From Actinoplanes sp. M2I2 (GTDB taxonomy: Bacteria; Actinomycetota; Actinomycetes; Mycobacteriales; Micromonosporaceae), in NCBI RefSeq assembly GCF_023544445.1, contig NZ_JALPVJ010000001.1, positions 726,282-790,281 of the forward strand: DNA of 64,000 nucleotides. Direction: 5' to 3'. The notes under the pieces are model-generated. The model saw nothing but the letters and a program-made list of their open reading frames with translations, searched no databases and was not told the origin of the DNA. Position 1 is the stretch's first letter; the number at the start of each line of letters is the position of its first letter. This document shows, piece by piece, positions 54,371 to 63,582 of the stretch. Made by a program: the position numbers and the translations under genes.

Positions 54371-55080
54371 ACACATCTCTCCGTGAACGAGGGCCCCGGC
54401 GCGAAGCGCCGGGGCCCAGGGTTGCGGGTCAAGAACACCATCTACCGACTGGTTCGTCGGATTGTCGTATCCGCATCTGCCGCCGTCGGCGGCACAGGAT
54501 GCGAGGATCGCATAAGCGTGACCGGAGACCACCTTTCGTGCGATGGAAACTGCGGTGACCGCCCCAGGCTTGAAAACTGTGCCCTGGTAGCGGGCGATCC
54601 AACGGTGTCGAGCCCTCCCTTTCCTCTGCTTCCATGTGCGGTGTTGCTGATACTGCTGCCCGCCGGTGGCGAAGCCCCACGCGTTTCATGGCCTCACGCA
54701 CGTGCGACGAACTCTGTTCCTTGCTTTCCGTGCTGTCGTTCCTTGCTGACTTACTCGGTAGTGCTTTCTTGCTTCTCCGTGCTGTGTTGCTGTCTTACTT
54801 TCGTGCCGTGGTGCTCTGTCGTACTGCAGGCGGTGCTCGATGGTGCCACCGCTGTGCCGAGCGAGCCACGAAGTGGATCCGGGCCCTGCGTAACGCTCGG
54901 TCTGCGTCGTCAGCGTGTTTGACTGACCTCGTCTCTCAACACCAGGAACATTACCGGGCTCTGCCAAGAAAGTCTAGTGACTTCGACCCAGATTTTTTCG
55001 GGCGTGCCGCGAGACTTGAAACCGTCGATCGATCGGGCGGTACGGCCCGGTCATCCGAGTCGATCTTGCGGCCCGGCAGC
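54371..55080. other. Gene-poor region with a pyrimidine-rich stretch
   Basis: No convincing gene. Between about 54690 and 54840 the plus strand is unusually T-rich, with TCCGTGCTGT occurring twice, TTCCTTGCT and TTACT words, in contrast to the GC-rich neighbourhood. It may hold a non-coding RNA or a foreign remnant. Confidence 0.4.
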
Positions 55081-55212
55081 GCGGTCGGTCGGGTGAGTCA
55101 GCGGACGGCGCGGGCGGTCGGTCGGGCGAGTCAGCGGACGGCGCGGGCGGTCGGTCGGGCGAGTCAGCGGACGGCGCGGGCGGTCGGTCGGGCGAGTCAG
55201 CGGACGGCGCGG
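55081..55212. repeat. Four 33-bp tandem repeats
   Basis: Units start at 55081, 55114, 55147 and 55180, each GCGGTCGGTCGGGCGAGTCA plus 13 more bases. Only the first unit differs (GGGTGAG). On the minus strand they would read as Pro/Ser/Asp repeats of 11 residues. Confidence 0.93.
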
Positions 55213-56125
55213 GTTGTTGTGCGGCGCTGCGGCGCGGCGCGGGTTGTTGTGCGGGGGCTGCATTGGCAGCGCGGTCGTGTAGGCCCGCTGTGCGTGTCGC
55301 TGTGCGGCCGGTTGCAGAGCGCGGCCGCGTGCGTTGGTTGCGCGGCTCGGTCACGCCGACGGAGGGGCCGGCGGTTGTGCGGGCCGTGTCGCGAGGCGAT
55401 CGTGCGGCGCGGTCCCGCCCATCCCCGCCACCAGCAGAACCGCCACGCTTCCCGGAGCGTTTGTGCGGTGCGTGGCGCGCGGGTTCGCTGTTCGCGTGGT
55501 TTCGAGGGACGTTTCGGGGAGCGGCCGTGCGGTGCCGTCTCGCGGACAGGTGTGCGGCGTGGTCTTGCGCGGACGGGCGTGCGGGGTGGTCTTGCGCGGA
55601 CCGTTGTGCGGCGTGGTCTTGCGCGGACAGGTGTGCGGCGTGGTCTTGCGCGGACAGGTGTGCGGCGTGGTCTTGCGCGGACGGGCGTGCGGGGTGGTCT
55701 TGCGCGGACCGTTGTGCGGCGTGGTCTTGCGCGGACAGGTGTGCGGCGTGGTCTTGCGCGGCGGTTGTGCGGCGTGGTCTTGCGCGGCGCGATGCATGGC
55801 GGGCCCGCGGGGGTTGGTTGAGCGGGCCGGCTTCGCGGGAGGGTTGGTCGGCGCGCTGCGCGGTTGGGTTCGCGCGACGTTGCGCGGGCCGGCTGTGCGG
55901 TGCGGTCTCGTGAGACGGTTTTGTGGTGCGGGTTGTAGGAGCCGCTGTGGGCTGGACGCGGCGATCGGCCGGCTCGTGCCCCCCGGATCTGGCCGACCAG
56001 CCCGAGATGCCCGGGACGCCCGAGACGCCGACGGTGGCCCGGCCCGAGAGTGCGGCGCTGAATGGGGTGCGGCGCGGCTGGGCGTCGGCGCGGTCGTCCC
56101 GCTCCCGACGCTTATCGTGGGCCGG
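55213..56125. other. Low-complexity GC-rich DNA with long open frames, no gene called
   Basis: All frames stay open through the repeats, giving long Arg/Gly/Val- or Pro/Ala/His-rich frames on both strands. None matches a family. I treat it as non-coding repeat DNA upstream of the glycosylase gene. Confidence 0.45.
55549..55790. repeat. Nine 27-bp tandem repeats in a higher-order pattern
   Basis: Units of 27 bp with the core GCGGCGTGGTCTTGCGCGG start at 55549, 55576, 55603 and so on. Three variants alternate in the order a-b-c-a, a-b-c-a (starts GGTGT, GGCGT, GTTGT), so a 108-bp block of four units has itself been duplicated. Confidence 0.88.
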
Positions 56126-56869
56126 GTGAACGACGGGCGCACCACCCTGGGCCGCATGAGCGAGGCGGATCTGCGCCGCGGCGTCGACGAGCTCGCTCGC
56201 CGGGAGCCGGTCTTCGCCGGCGTCGTGGCGCGGCACGGGATGCCGCCGACGTGGGAGCGGCCGCCGGGGATGGCTTCTCTTCTGCACATCATGTTGGAGC
56301 AGCAGGTGTCGCTGGCGTCGGCGCGGGCCACGTTCGACCGCCTCCGGGTGATCGCGGATCCGCTCACGGCCGGCAACCTCTTGAAGCTCGACGACGTTCA
56401 GTTGCGGACGGCCGGGTTCAGCCGGCAGAAGGCGCGGTATGCCCGGGCGGTGGCCGGCGCGGTGGTGGACGGCTCGCTCGATTTCGAGGCCCTGTCCGAT
56501 CTGGCCGACGACGAGGTGGACGCCCGCCTGCAAGCGGTGCCGGGTATCGGCCCGTGGACGTCGGCCATCTATCGCCTCTCGGCGCTGGGCCGGCCGGACG
56601 CGTGGCCGTCCGGCGACCTGGCCGTGATCGCCGGGATCGCCGCGCTGTGGCAGCTGCCGTCGTTGCCCACGCCGGCCGAGACCGTCGTGCGGGCCGAGGC
56701 CTGGCGCCCGTGGCGCGCGGTGGCCGCCCGCCTGATCTGGCAGGAGTACCTGGCCGCGCGGGCCGGCAAGGGCGATGCTCAGAAGCGAGCTCGCGGAGGC
56801 GTTCCTCAGAAACGAGCCCGCGAAGGCCGTCCTCAAGAGAAAGAAGAAAGCCCGCGCAGGCGGTGCTGA
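56126..56869 (+). CDS. HhH-GPD DNA glycosylase (AlkA-like)
   Basis: 247 residues from GTG at 56126; ATG at 56156 is also possible. SLLHIMLEQQVSLASARATF opens the HhH-GPD fold, LQAVPGIGPWTSAIYRLSAL is the helix-hairpin-helix with the GPW, and WPSGDLAVIAGIAALWQL supplies the catalytic Asp. These enzymes excise alkylated bases such as 3-methyladenine. The last 30 residues are a Lys/Arg-rich tail (KGDAQKRARGGVPQKRARE) that could bind DNA and is derived from a repeat-like stretch. Confidence 0.9.
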   Translation: MNDGRTTLGRMSEADLRRGVDELARREPVFAGVVARHGMPPTWERPPGMASLLHIMLEQQVSLASARATFDRLRVIADPLTAGNLLKLDDVQLRTAGFSRQKARYARAVAGAVVDGSLDFEALSDLADDEVDARLQAVPGIGPWTSAIYRLSALGRPDAWPSGDLAVIAGIAALWQLPSLPTPAETVVRAEAWRPWRAVAARLIWQEYLAARAGKGDAQKRARGGVPQKRAREGRPQEKEESPRRRC

Positions 56870-57010
56870 GTGTGAGCTCGAGGAGGCCGGTCCGGGGAGT
56901 GAGCTCGGCAAGGCCGGTCTCAGGAGTGTGTTCGTCGAGGCGGTCCGAAGAATGAGCTGCAGTGGCGGTTCCAGCGCCGAGTTCGCGGAGAGCAGTCCAG
57001 GAAATGAGCC
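56775..57010. repeat. Degenerate ~30-bp repeats
   Basis: GAGCTCG or GAGCCCG followed by GGAGGC or GAAGGC and CTCA recur about every 30 bp from 56775 to 57010, beginning inside the end of the glycosylase gene. The remaining bases to 57167 hold nothing recognised. Confidence 0.5.
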
Positions 57011-57167
57011 CTCGGCGGGCCGGTGCGGGCGGCTGGTCGCCTGCGGGGACGCCACCGGACGAGGGCCGTCCTGGCGGCGATCCTGGAACCGGCCTTTGCC
57101 GAATTGATAGAGACTCGGCGCGGAAGCGACGCGAGGCTGCGGGCCAAAAGAATGCGACAATTCGGAC

Positions 57168-57584
57168 ATGGTTCTCACTGACTGGCACCGCTTGTTGAAG
57201 ACGGCCGAGGGCTTCCAGCTGCGGCCGGGCGCTACCGAAGAGAACCTGGCCGCGTACGAGAAGCAGCTCGAAGCCTGCTTCCCGCTCCAGCTCAGAAAGC
57301 TGTATCTGGTCAGCGACGGCGTCTTCGACGAGCGCGGGCGGTGGTTCGTCATCTGGCCGCTGTCCGAGCTGCCGTGGCGCAACCAGCACGACTGGGGCAA
57401 GGACGGCGCCCGCCGGTGCGAGCTGGTCGCCTTCGGTGACGACGGCACCGGGGCGCCCTTCTGCGTGCCCCGCGACGGCGGACCCGGCGTGTTCGTCTGG
57501 GACCCGCTGACCGCCGCCCCGCAGTGGCTGGCCAACGACGTCGGCGACTTCTGGAGCGGCCGGTCGCTGCCTATGTTCCGCTGA
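57168..57584 (+). CDS. SMI1/KNR4-family protein
   Basis: 138 residues. ATEENLAAYEKQLEACFPLQ, LRKLYLVSDGVFDERGRWFV and WPLSELPWRN form the SMI1/KNR4 (SUKH) fold; the typical patterns of FP..Y..FL...DG are visible. SUKH proteins are often immunity proteins against polymorphic nuclease toxins, or otherwise orphan. No toxin gene is adjacent. Confidence 0.85.
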   Translation: MVLTDWHRLLKTAEGFQLRPGATEENLAAYEKQLEACFPLQLRKLYLVSDGVFDERGRWFVIWPLSELPWRNQHDWGKDGARRCELVAFGDDGTGAPFCVPRDGGPGVFVWDPLTAAPQWLANDVGDFWSGRSLPMFR

Positions 57585-58383
57585 GCGCGACGTGGTGCCG
57601 GCCGAGCGGCAGCATCAGCGGCTTGCCCGAGGTCGGGTCGGTGATGACCTGACTGTCCAGGCCGAACACGGCCCGCACGCATTCGCGGGTCAGGACCTCT
57701 TCCGGTACGCCCGCGGCGTACAGCCGGCCGTCGGCCAGGGCGATCAGGTGGTCGGCGTACCGGGCCGCCATGTTCAGGTCGTGCAGGACCATCACGATCG
57801 TCGTGCCGCGGTCGCGGTTCAGGTCGGTGAGCAGGTCGAGCACCTCGACCTGGTGGCTGACGTCCAGGAACGTCGTGGGCTCGTCGAGCAGCAGCAGGTC
57901 GGTCCGCTGGGCCAGGGCCATCGCGATCCACACCCGCTGGCGCTGGCCGCCCGACAGCTCGTCGACCGAGCGGTCGGCCAGGTCGGCCGTGTGGGTCGCG
58001 TCCAGGGCCGCGGCCACCGCCTCGTCGTCCTCGCGGCTCCACCGCGACAGCAGCCGCTGGTGCGGGTTGCGGCCCCGGCCGACCAGGTCCGAGACGGTGA
58101 TGCCTTCGGGGGCGACCGGCGACTGGGGGAGCAGCCCGAGCGTACGGGCCAGCTCCTTGGCCGGCAGGCGGTGCACCGCCCGGCCGTCCAGCAGCACGTG
58201 ACCGGCCCGCGGGGTGAGCAGACGCGACATCGACCGCAGCAGGGTCGACTTGCCGCACGCGTTGGCCCCGACGATGGCCGTGATCCGCCCCGGCGGCACC
58301 ACCAGGTCGAGCGACTCGATCACGGTCCGGTCGCCGTAGCCGAGCTTCAGGGAGGAGACCTCGAGCGAATGGGTAGCGGTCAC
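57571..58383 (-). CDS. Iron-siderophore ABC transporter, ATP-binding protein
   Basis: 270 residues from GTG at 58383 (GGGAGG upstream; GTGA overlap with the upstream stop). IVGANACGKSTLLRSMSRLL is the Walker A, with Asn-Ala in place of the usual Asn-Gly; VDELSGGQRQRVWIAMALAQ the signature; LLLLDEPTTFLDVSHQVEVL Walker B; VLHDLNMAARYADHL the switch His. This is the FecE/FepC type. Last gene of the importer operon. Confidence 0.96.
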   Translation of the reverse strand: MTATHSLEVSSLKLGYGDRTVIESLDLVVPPGRITAIVGANACGKSTLLRSMSRLLTPRAGHVLLDGRAVHRLPAKELARTLGLLPQSPVAPEGITVSDLVGRGRNPHQRLLSRWSREDDEAVAAALDATHTADLADRSVDELSGGQRQRVWIAMALAQRTDLLLLDEPTTFLDVSHQVEVLDLLTDLNRDRGTTIVMVLHDLNMAARYADHLIALADGRLYAAGVPEEVLTRECVRAVFGLDSQVITDPTSGKPLMLPLGRHHVALSGT

Positions 58384-59405
58384 AGGGAGCCTCCCGCGCG
58401 GTTGGTGCGGATGAGCAGATAGACGAGGTAGGGCGCGCCGAGCACGCCGGTGACGACGCCGACGGGGTAGCGGATGTCGAACGCGTACTGGCCGATCAGG
58501 TCGGCCACCAGCACGAGCAGCGCGCCGACCAGCCCGGCCGGGACGAGCAGCGACCCGGCCGAGCCGAGGATGCGGGCGGCGATCGGGCCGGACAGGAAGG
58601 CCACGAACGCGATCGGCCCGGTGGCGGCGGTGGCGAAGGCCAGGAGGCCGACGGCGGCGACGATCACCACGATGCGGGTGCGTTCCAGCCGTACGCCCAG
58701 GGCCGCCGCGGTGTCGTCGCCGAGCTGCAGCATGAACAGGTTGCGGGCCTGCCCCAGCAGCAGTGGCCCGAGCACGACCAGGGCCAGCGCCACCTGCGCG
58801 GTCTCGTCCCAGGTGGCGCCGTTCAGGCTGCCGGTCAACCAGCGCTGGGCCTGCTGCAGGTCCCACTGGGCGGCCTGGCTCAGGACGTACGCGGTGGCGC
58901 TGTCCAGCATCGCGGCGATGCCGATGCCGATCAGGATCAGCCGGGTGCCGGCCACCCCGTCGCGGAACGACAGCGTGTAGACGATGATGGCCACGGCCAG
59001 CCCGGCCCCGATCGCGAACGCCGAAACGCCGGTCTCGCCCAGCCCGAGCACCACGATCGCGAACGCCGCGGCCGCGCTCGCGCCCGAGGTGATGCCGATG
59101 ACGTCGGGGCTGGCCAGGGGGTTGCGCAGCATGGTCTGGAAGGTGACCCCGCCGATCCCGAAGCAGAACCCGGCCAGCGCGGCCAGCGTCGCCCGGGGCA
59201 GCCGCAGCTCGCCCACGGTGAACGACGCGCCCGGCACGGTCTCGCCGAGGAGCACGTCGAGGATGTCCCGCGGCGGGTAGAAGGTCTCGCCGACCATCAG
59301 CGAGACCGCGTAGGCCACGACGACGAGCAGGGCGAGCACCCCGAGGACGGAGCCCCGGCGGCGGGACCGGCGGACCCGGTTGTCGATGACGGCCTGGAGG
59401 GTCAC
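58380..59405 (-). CDS. Iron-siderophore ABC transporter permease 2 (FecCD)
   Basis: 341 residues from GTG at 59405, GTGA overlap with the preceding gene. About nine to ten helices; ELRLPRATLAALAGFCFGIG and TFQTMLRNPLASPDVIGITS are the FecCD conserved segments and FAVIGP-like TGPIAFVAFLSGPIAARIL the ATPase-contact loop region. Forms a heterodimeric channel with permease 1. Confidence 0.95.
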   Translation of the reverse strand: MTLQAVIDNRVRRSRRRGSVLGVLALLVVVAYAVSLMVGETFYPPRDILDVLLGETVPGASFTVGELRLPRATLAALAGFCFGIGGVTFQTMLRNPLASPDVIGITSGASAAAAFAIVVLGLGETGVSAFAIGAGLAVAIIVYTLSFRDGVAGTRLILIGIGIAAMLDSATAYVLSQAAQWDLQQAQRWLTGSLNGATWDETAQVALALVVLGPLLLGQARNLFMLQLGDDTAAALGVRLERTRIVVIVAAVGLLAFATAATGPIAFVAFLSGPIAARILGSAGSLLVPAGLVGALLVLVADLIGQYAFDIRYPVGVVTGVLGAPYLVYLLIRTNRAGGSL

Positions 59406-60448
59406 AGCTCCCGCACCTTCTGCCGCCGGACGATGTGGATGAAGAACGGCGCGCCGACCAGCGCGGTGATGATGCCGACGTCGATCTCCTGCGGGCGCGC
59501 GACGACCCGGCCGAGCACGTCGGCCGCGGTCAGCAGGGCCGCGCCGGCCAGGGCCGAGGAGGGCAGCAGCCAGCGGTGGTCGAGGCCGACGAGCAGCCGG
59601 CAGAAGTGGGGGACGACCAGGCCCACGAAGGCGATCGGCCCGGCGACGGCGGTGGCCGCGCCGCACAGCAGCACGGCGCCCAGGGCGGCCACCGCGCGGA
59701 CGACGGGCACCCGTTCGCCCAGCCCGGCCGCGAGGTCGTCGCCCAGGGCCAGCGAGTTGAGCGCCTTGGCCGACAGCAGGGAGACCGCGAAACCCACGAC
59801 CAGGAACGGCAGCACGTGCCGCAGGCTGTCGTAGCTGGCGCCGCCGACCCCGCCGATCAACCAGGACTGGAACCCGGTGGCGATGTCGCTCCGGGGCAGC
59901 ACGAACGCGCTGATCAGCGAGGCCAGCGCGGCGGAGATGGCCGCGCCGGCCAGGGCCAGCTTCAGCGGCGTCGCTCCGCCGCGGCCGAGCGAGCCCACGG
60001 CGTACACGAAGACGGCCGCGACCGCCGCGCCCAGGATGGCCACCCAGATGAAGCCCGCGGCCGACGACAGGCCGAACGAGACGATGCCGGTGACCACCGC
60101 GAGCGAGGCGCCCATGTTGACGCCGAGGATGCCCGGGTCGGCCAGCGGGTTGCGGGTCACCCCCTGCATGACCGCGCCGGCCAGGCCGAGCGCCGCGCCG
60201 ACGAGGACGGCCAGGAACGTGCGCGGGATGCGCTTGACCACGGCGGCCTGACCGAGGTTGTCGTCCTGGCCCTGCACGCCGGCCACGAGGTCGGGCCAGC
60301 CGACGATGCGCGAGCCGAACGCGACCGACGCGAGCATCAGCAGCGCGAGCACGGCCAGGCCGGCGAGCAGCCAGAGCGTACGTACCCGGGCCGGGTGCCG
60401 CCGGCGAGCGGCGGGGCCCGGCCCGGGACGGGAGGCGAGTTGCGTCAT
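59402..60448 (-). CDS. Iron-siderophore ABC transporter permease 1 (FecCD)
   Basis: 348 residues from ATG at 60448, ATGA overlap with the binding-protein gene. VKRIPRTFLAVLVGAALGLA and GVTRNPLADPGILGVNMGAS are FecCD hallmarks; AGPIAFVGLVVPHFCRLLVG the coupling-helix region. The Arg-rich start RRRHPARVRT marks the inner side. Confidence 0.95.
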   Translation of the reverse strand: MTQLASRPGPGPAARRRHPARVRTLWLLAGLAVLALLMLASVAFGSRIVGWPDLVAGVQGQDDNLGQAAVVKRIPRTFLAVLVGAALGLAGAVMQGVTRNPLADPGILGVNMGASLAVVTGIVSFGLSSAAGFIWVAILGAAVAAVFVYAVGSLGRGGATPLKLALAGAAISAALASLISAFVLPRSDIATGFQSWLIGGVGGASYDSLRHVLPFLVVGFAVSLLSAKALNSLALGDDLAAGLGERVPVVRAVAALGAVLLCGAATAVAGPIAFVGLVVPHFCRLLVGLDHRWLLPSSALAGAALLTAADVLGRVVARPQEIDVGIITALVGAPFFIHIVRRQKVREL

Positions 60449-61485
60449 GACACCTTGTCGGCGGCGGCGGCCAGCAGGTTGACGTAGTCGTTGAGCACGA
60501 ACGGGATGGCCAGGACGGTCGGGTTGGCGGCCGTCGCGAGCGGGGTGCTGCCGACCAGGCTGACCACGGAACCGCGCTTGATCGCCGGGATCTTGGACAG
60601 CAGCGGGTCCTTCTGCAGGTTGGCCAGCATCTTCTCGTTGTCGGCGTACATGACGATGACGTCGACGTCGTCGAACGCCTGGATCTGCTCCGCGCTCTGG
60701 TTGAGCGTGAACTGGTCGGTGCCCGCGGACGCCTTCTCCACCACATCGGCGATCTTCAGCCCCAGGTCGCTGAAGAACTGGGTCCGGGTGTCGTGCGAGG
60801 TGTAGTAGCCGATCTTGCTCAGGTCGGTCGGGTCGATGTGCGTCACGAACATCGTCTGCTTGCCGGCCAGCTGCGGTTTGGTGGCGGCCGCCTCCTTCAT
60901 CGCCTTCTCGGTGCTCGCGATGAGCTCGTTGCCCTGCGCCTCGAGGCCGAGGGCCTGGCTGGAGAGCTTGACGATGTCGCGCCACGGGGTCGCCCAGGGC
61001 GCGTCCGGGTACGCGACGACCGGCGCGATCTTGCTGAGGGTGTCGTAGTCCTGCTGCGTCAGCCCCGAGTAGGTGGCCAGGATGACGTCCGGCTTGGTGT
61101 TGGCGACCGCCTCGAACGCGATGCCGTCGGTCTCGTCGAACATGACCGGGGTCTGCCCGCCGAGCTCCTTGATCTTCTGACCGACCCAGGGCAGCATGCC
61201 GTCGCCGTCGTCGTCACCGAAGTTGGCCTTGGCCATGCCCACCGGGACGACGCCCAGAGCCAGCGGCACCTCGTGGTTCTCCCACTGCACGGTGGCCACG
61301 CGCTCGGGCTTCTTCTCGATGGTGGTCGTGCCGAGCTTGTGCTTGATCGTGATCGGGAACGAGGTGGTCGCGGCCGAGCTGCCGCCGGCCGCCGGCTCGT
61401 CGGTCTCGTCGCCGCCACCGCAGGCGGTGAGGGCCAGGGCGGCGGCGGTGGCTACAGCAGCCGCCAGCAAACGGTGAGCGCGCAT
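60445..61485 (-). CDS. Iron-siderophore-binding lipoprotein
   Basis: 346 residues. A signal with lipobox LTAC (Cys22) precedes GGGDETDEPAAGGSS. PERVATVQWENHEVPLALGV and KPDVILATYSGLTQQDYDTL are the two lobes of the FepB/TroA-type periplasmic binding fold. Expected ligand is a ferric siderophore. The gene is first in the operon, behind an IdeR-type iron box 31 bp upstream of its start. Confidence 0.95.
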   Translation of the reverse strand: MRAHRLLAAAVATAAALALTACGGGDETDEPAAGGSSAATTSFPITIKHKLGTTTIEKKPERVATVQWENHEVPLALGVVPVGMAKANFGDDDGDGMLPWVGQKIKELGGQTPVMFDETDGIAFEAVANTKPDVILATYSGLTQQDYDTLSKIAPVVAYPDAPWATPWRDIVKLSSQALGLEAQGNELIASTEKAMKEAAATKPQLAGKQTMFVTHIDPTDLSKIGYYTSHDTRTQFFSDLGLKIADVVEKASAGTDQFTLNQSAEQIQAFDDVDVIVMYADNEKMLANLQKDPLLSKIPAIKRGSVVSLVGSTPLATAANPTVLAIPFVLNDYVNLLAAAADKVS

Positions 61486-61515
61486 GCGCCGGACTCCAGT
61501 TCTGCAAACTTCAAC

Positions 61516-61534
61516 TAAGGGGTGCCTAACCTAA
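61516..61534. promoter_or_regulatory. IdeR/DtxR iron box
   Basis: On the minus strand TTAGGTTAGGC is followed by ACCCCTTA. This matches 16 of 19 positions of the DtxR/IdeR consensus TTAGGTTAGGCTAACCTAA. It implies repression of the siderophore importer by iron. Confidence 0.82.
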
Positions 61535-61660
61535 CATCGATTCTGGGGGCAGTGGCCGGCGCGGGCAACTCAAGGGCGCAGGTCACGGCCGTTCAGGGGC
61601 CCCGCTCGGCGCGTCCGGCGATCTGCTAAAGCGCTCCCCGACGGGTCCGGAGAACGCGAA

Positions 61661-61688
61661 ACGGCCCGGACCGTCAGGTCCGGGCCGT
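61661..61688. terminator. Hairpin terminator
   Basis: ACGGCCCGGACC pairs perfectly with GGTCCGGGCCGT around a 4-nt GTCA loop. It lies downstream of the lamin-tail gene at 61812 (minus), separated from it only by the 14-bp repeats. Confidence 0.75.
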
Positions 61689-61807
61689 TGTGTTCGGGCC
61701 GTTGTGTTCGGGCCGTTGTGTTCGGGCCGTTGTGTTCGGGCCGTTGTGTTCGGGCCGTTGTGTTCGGGCCGTTGTGTTCAGGCCGTTGTGTTCGGGCCGT
61801 GGTGTTC
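61682..61807. repeat. 14-bp tandem repeats
   Basis: About nine units of GGGCCGTTGTGTTC, one with AGGCC and the last with GTGGTGTTCC. The first unit overlaps the right arm of the terminator hairpin, so the array grew from the terminator sequence itself, and it ends 4 bp before the stop of the lamin-tail gene. Confidence 0.93.
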
Positions 61808-61811
61808 CGGG

Positions 61812-62264
61812 TCAGCAGTTGGTCGCGGTGCCCTTGCCGAAGGTGCACGAGTTGATCGTCTTGCCGGTGGCGCTGCGCAGGATCGCCGTGTCGCCGGTGT
61901 TGTTCCAGATGTAGGCGCCCGAACCCCAGTAGCGGTCGGTGGCGGCCGGCTTGCCGTCGGTGCCCTTGCCGGTGTGGACAGTCACCGACTTGCCGGGATT
62001 CAGCACGTACGAACCGAACTTGTAGATGTGGTTGGCGGTGTCGCGCACCGTGAAGTCCTTGAGCTGGATGGCCTTCTTGGTGCTGTTGGAGAGCCGGAAC
62101 CATTCCCCGTTCAGGCTGACGTTGCTGCGGGTGTCCGACCCGGGCGAGTCGTAGTTGATCCGGCTGAAGTACACCGGAGCCTCGGCCGCCTGGGCCGGGG
62201 TGGCCACGACGACACCCAGCAGGGACGCCGCGACCGAGACCGCGACAACGAACTTCTTCTTCAC
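61812..62264 (-). CDS. Secreted lamin-tail-domain (LTD) protein
   Basis: 150 residues from GTG at 62264, start MKKKFVVAVSVAASLLGVVV, a Sec signal ending ATPAQA. The mature part VYFSRINYDSPGSDTRSNVS, LNGEWFRLSNSTKKAIQLKD and TVHTGKGTDGKPAATDRYWG is the Ig-like LTD fold with its typical GEWxxLxN segment. Such proteins are extracellular; the role is unknown. Confidence 0.9.
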   Translation of the reverse strand: MKKKFVVAVSVAASLLGVVVATPAQAAEAPVYFSRINYDSPGSDTRSNVSLNGEWFRLSNSTKKAIQLKDFTVRDTANHIYKFGSYVLNPGKSVTVHTGKGTDGKPAATDRYWGSGAYIWNNTGDTAILRSATGKTINSCTFGKGTATNC

Positions 62265-62530
62265 CCTGTCTGCCTTCCACAATGTACGGAGCGACTTGAT
62301 CGCGTCCCACTCGACGGCGTGGACGCGCGAAGACGGTTCGGCCGTGATTCTGGCATTGTTCTTCGCCCAGGGAGCCGGGCGCCCGAGATCCGCCCGGAAC
62401 GTCACTCCGGGGCAGTACCCGGGCTTCACCGGTCGGCATCGGGGTGGCCATGCTTCTCGAAGGGTGAGGGTTGCCGCAGACGTCGAAAGTGTTGCGATAC
62501 TGCTTTCGGTCGTTGTCGAAGGGGGTCGCC

Positions 62531-63550
62531 GTGGCTCGGGAGTCGTCACCGCAGCGCGCGACGCTGGCCGCCGTCGCGCGGGAGGCGGGCGTGTCCGTCC
62601 CGACCGTCTCCAAGGTCGTCAACGGCCGCACCGACGTGGCGCCCGAGACGCGGGCCCGCATCGAGACGCTGCTGGTGCGGCACGGCTACATCGCCCGGGG
62701 GGCGGGCGGGGCGCAGCCCGTGGGCCGCACGGTCGATGTGGTCTTCGACGCCATGCAGACGCCGAACAACCTCGACATCCTGCACGGCGCGCTCGAAGCG
62801 GCGGCGGCCGAGGAGGTCGACGTCGTCGTGGGCACCGTCCCGGCCGACCCGCTGGGGGCCGCCTGGGCCCGGCGCATGGCCTCGGCCCGCCGCGAGGGCC
62901 TGATCCTGGTCACCTCGGACATCAACTCGCAGCAGGCGCGCCACTTCGCCGAGCAGCGCATCCCGGTGGTGACGATCGACCCCGTCAACCTGCCCAGCGC
63001 CGACCTGCCCAGCGTGGGAGCCACCAACTTCAACGGCGGCATGGCGGCGACCACCCACCTGCTCGACCTGGGGCACCGCCGCATCGCCTTCATCGAGGGG
63101 CCGCCCGGGGCCATGGTCGCGATCGCCCGGCTCCACGGCTATCACGCCGCGCTGGCCCAGCGCGGGCTGACCAGCGACCCCGAGCTGATGATGGCCGGCC
63201 CGTTCACCTTCGACACCGGCTTCACCGCCGCCCTGGAGCTGCTCGGGCGGGACCCCCGGCCGAGCGCGCTGTTCGCCTCGAACGACGGGCAGGCGCTCGG
63301 GGCCATCGAGGCCGTCCGCACGCTTGGCCTGCGCGTGCCCGAGGACGTCAGTATCGTCGGCTTCGACGACATCTCGGCTGCTCAGTGGTCGGCGCCGCCG
63401 CTGACGACCGTACGGCAGCCGTTCGCCGAGATGGGCCGGGTCGCCATGCGCCGGCTGCTGCGGCTGATCGCGGGGGAGGAGCTGGCGTCACCGCGGATCG
63501 AGCTGGCGACCCAGCTGATCATCCGGAAGTCGACCGCCCCGGCGCGGTAG
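62531..63550 (+). CDS. LacI-family transcription regulator
   Basis: 339 residues from GTG at 62531 with GAAGGGGG upstream. ATLAAVAREAGVSVPTVSKV VNG is the LacI HTH with hinge; RTVDVVFDAMQTPNNLDILH starts the periplasmic-binding-protein-like sensor, and LGHRRIAFIEGPPGAMVAIA and IVGFDDISAAQWSAPPLTTV are its conserved segments. It stands directly before a sugar ABC permease, so it likely controls sugar uptake. Confidence 0.95.
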   Translation: MARESSPQRATLAAVAREAGVSVPTVSKVVNGRTDVAPETRARIETLLVRHGYIARGAGGAQPVGRTVDVVFDAMQTPNNLDILHGALEAAAAEEVDVVVGTVPADPLGAAWARRMASARREGLILVTSDINSQQARHFAEQRIPVVTIDPVNLPSADLPSVGATNFNGGMAATTHLLDLGHRRIAFIEGPPGAMVAIARLHGYHAALAQRGLTSDPELMMAGPFTFDTGFTAALELLGRDPRPSALFASNDGQALGAIEAVRTLGLRVPEDVSIVGFDDISAAQWSAPPLTTVRQPFAEMGRVAMRRLLRLIAGEELASPRIELATQLIIRKSTAPAR

Positions 63551-63582
63551 CAGGCCGGCCGGTCCGGCCCCTCGGTCGAGCG

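Noticed and set aside
57168..57584. Immunity protein of a contact-toxin system
   Set aside because: The SUKH fold would allow it, but no polymorphic toxin or secretion gene is adjacent, so no such system is claimed.
54974..58258. 1094-codon minus-strand frame
   Set aside because: It passes through repeat DNA and opposite the glycosylase and SMI1 genes in random composition; no domain is visible.
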